A DNA stretch of 64,000 bases from Prauserella cavernicola. Its GTDB lineage: Bacteria; Actinomycetota; Actinomycetes; Mycobacteriales; Pseudonocardiaceae. Shown here piece by piece: positions 62,567-64,000 of the stretch. Each line of letters opens with the position of its first letter. Within the stretch, counting starts at the first letter, position 1. The stretch spans positions 1,177,137 to 1,241,136 of the forward strand of contig NZ_JAENJH010000001.1 of NCBI RefSeq assembly GCF_016595675.1, written 5' to 3'. The position numbers and the translations under genes are program-made. Under the pieces are notes generated by a model. The model searched no databases. It was not told where the DNA came from and was given only the letters and a program-made list of their open reading frames with translations.

Positions 62567-63361
62567 TCAGGTGTGGTGGGGGGTGAAGAGCATGACCCAG
62601 TGGTCGTTCTCGGGGTCGTGGAGCATTTCGCTGTCGAAGGTGAGCGGGCCCTGTGTCGGGTGGTTGACGTGTTTCATCGCTGAACTCCAGGTCCCGATCT
62701 CCCCCTTCTGCCAGTGGCGGTCGAACTCGGGGTTGCTTGTCGAGAGTTCGCGGAACAGGGAGCGGAGATACTCGTCTTCCGGGTAGTGGCTGAGTGCCTT
62801 GCGGAGTTCGGCGGTGGCCACCCGGGCTAGTTGTTCGGCCCCAACGTTTCCGAGTACTTTGTCGAGTCCCGTTGCGGTGAAGGCCTGGTAGGCGATGTTG
62901 CGGCCGTAGGATCCGTCGTCGAAGAGGGGCCCGAACAGGTCCGCGGCGGCGGTGTTGAAGGCGAGCACGTCGAGCCGGCCGTCGTGGACGGTGACCGGCA
63001 TGACGTCGTTCAGGCCGTCGAGCAGCTGCTGGAGACCGGGGCGGATCTCGGTGGCGGGTGCCCGCGATGGCGGGGGGCGCTCGCCGGCGAGGCGAAAGAG
63101 GTGGTCCCGTTCGGCGTTCGAGAGCCGGAACGCTCGGGCCAGAGACGCGAGGATCTCCCGCGACGGGCGGGCGGCACGGCCCTGTTCGAGGCGCGTGTAG
63201 TACTCGACCGAGATTCCCGCGATGTCGGCGAGTTCCTGACGCCGCAGACCCGGGACACGCCGGTGGGACAGAGGGGAGACTCCGGGCCGATCCAGGGGCG
63301 CGAGCTGGGAGCGGTGGTGACGTAGGTACTCGCCCAGACCTGACCGCTCATCTCCCCGCAT
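62567..63361 (-). CDS. MmyB-type helix-turn-helix regulator (XRE family)
   Basis: A 264-residue regulator. N-terminal XRE HTH (VPGLRRQELADIAGISVEYYTRLEQGRA, residues 36-63) is followed by a PAS-like MLTR ligand-binding domain (VHDGRLDVLAFNTAAADLFGPL and DPENDHWVMLFTP at the end), the architecture of MmyB-like regulators that bind fatty acids or other hydrophobic ligands. ATG at 63361 has GGGAGGG about 12 bases upstream. It diverges from an SDR gene, which it presumably controls; this pairing is common in actinomycetes. Confidence 0.9.
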   Translation of the reverse strand: MRGDERSGLGEYLRHHRSQLAPLDRPGVSPLSHRRVPGLRRQELADIAGISVEYYTRLEQGRAARPSREILASLARAFRLSNAERDHLFRLAGERPPPSRAPATEIRPGLQQLLDGLNDVMPVTVHDGRLDVLAFNTAAADLFGPLFDDGSYGRNIAYQAFTATGLDKVLGNVGAEQLARVATAELRKALSHYPEDEYLRSLFRELSTSNPEFDRHWQKGEIGTWSSAMKHVNHPTQGPLTFDSEMLHDPENDHWVMLFTPHHT

Positions 63362-63544
63362 GGATTCATTGTCCCTCCCCACGGGGCAAGCTCCCGGCCG
63401 GAGTGTGGCCCTGTGGGTACCAGGCTCGAGGCGATCTCCCTGACCGTCGGAGGCCGCGTCAGGGTCGGTGGTGACGCAGAACGCGGACGTCGACGCGTCG
63501 ACGCCACCGCCGGAACCCACCCGACCCAGCCCAGGAGACTCCCC

Positions 63545-64000
63545 ATGACCACAGCAAACCGATCCCTGATCATGACCGGCGCCACCCGAGGGATCGGGCT
63601 GGAGGCCGCGCGGGACGTCCTGAGACGCCGCCCCGACACCCACCTGATCGTTCTCGGACGTGCCTCATCCACCGCCGAGACTCTGCCGGGCCTGCGGGAG
63701 ATCTCCCCACACGTCTCACACGTCGACATCGATCTGGCGAGTACGGCCAGCGTCGCCGCCGCCGGCGCGCACCTGGAAGACCTCCTCGACTCCGGCGCCC
63801 TGCCTCCGCTGTGGGGACTGGTCTTCAACGCGGGCGTGCACCTGTCCAACGCGTTGGAGGCCACGGTCGACGGTTACGAGCGGACCTTCGCCGTGAACGT
63901 CATGTCCACCCACCAGCTCCTGCGGCGACTCCACCCCCATCTTCATTCACCGGCCCGCATCGTCGTCACGGTCAGCGACGCCCACTTCGGCGACCTCCGG
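63545..64000 (+). CDS. SDR-family oxidoreductase, 3' truncated by the window end
   Basis: First 152 residues of a short-chain dehydrogenase. The NAD(P) motif TGATRGIG begins at residue 11 and NAG lies in LVFNAGVHLSNALEATVDG; the catalytic Tyr and Lys lie beyond the window. The segment VNVMSTHQLLRRLHPHL and the start resemble retinol dehydrogenase/protochlorophyllide reductase-type SDRs. AGGAGA precedes the ATG. It is divergent from the MmyB-type regulator. Confidence 0.88.
   Translation, partial: MTTANRSLIMTGATRGIGLEAARDVLRRRPDTHLIVLGRASSTAETLPGLREISPHVSHVDIDLASTASVAAAGAHLEDLLDSGALPPLWGLVFNAGVHLSNALEATVDGYERTFAVNVMSTHQLLRRLHPHLHSPARIVVTVSDAHFGDLR

Noticed and set aside
62328-62786. 152-codon plus-strand frame
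   Set aside because: Its second half is antisense to the MmyB-type regulator and the first half seems frameshifted. I kept only a low-confidence remnant.

Overview
The window is high-GC DNA with almost every third codon position G or C, dense ATGA/GTGA stop-start overlaps, frequent GTG starts and Tat or lipobox secretion signals. This points to a filamentous or related actinomycete, most plausibly Pseudonocardiaceae (Saccharomonospora, Prauserella or Amycolatopsis type). That placement is inferred from style and gene content, since no rRNA or other marker gene is present. I found no tRNA, rRNA, CRISPR array or intact insertion sequence.

Layout. Positions 1-4142 hold the end of a dipeptide/nickel-type ABC importer (two permeases and a double ATPase) with a coupled serine hydrolase. 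Next come a CPA1 Na+/H+ antiporter and, divergent from each other, a TauD-type dioxygenase and an SsuACB-like importer with an LLM flavin monooxygenase, which together look like an organosulfur-scavenging locus (5998-11163). Positions 11253-24448 hold an SF1 helicase, two S9 peptidases, a small secreted protein, a YtrA-type GntR/ABC module, and an IclR regulator coupled to a fused GlcD-GlcF-type oxidoreductase. An MFS/MerR pair (24592-26539) is followed by a gene graveyard at 26544-27540, where the 3' end of a TAP-like hydrolase abuts remnants of an ABC-type membrane protein pair.

Positions 27868-33551 hold two divergent operons around an IclR regulator: peptidase E, a two-cysteine racemase and DUF1177 on one side, an OPT-like transporter and AroM on the other. 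I infer a peptide or D-amino-acid salvage module. Positions 33613-41679 hold a DUF6220-like membrane protein, a lipoprotein deacetylase, a response regulator/kinase/GerMN-lipoprotein operon, an SRPBCC protein, a stand-alone FtsX-ectodomain protein, a membrane protein with its GntR regulator, and a DMT exporter/LysR pair. A probably bicovalent flavoprotein and an unrecognised 390-residue protein follow.

The largest unit, 44788-62227, is a non-phosphorylating 6-deoxysugar island, most likely for L-fucose or a close relative. It encodes an IclR and a GntR/FCD regulator, an aldose dehydrogenase (AKR), a lactonase, two paralogous enolase-superfamily dehydratases, an SDR, a FAH-type diketo-acid hydrolase, a mutarotase, an importer lacking its own ATPase, a secreted beta-helix protein (GH141-like by inference), an unknown toroid-like protein, a D-2-hydroxyacid dehydrogenase and a ThuA protein. 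TATGA-centred dyads lie in front of both dehydratase genes and the secreted protein, suggesting one regulon. The window ends with a hairpin element flanked by 12-bp direct repeats, a decayed stretch, and an MmyB-type regulator divergent from a truncated SDR gene.
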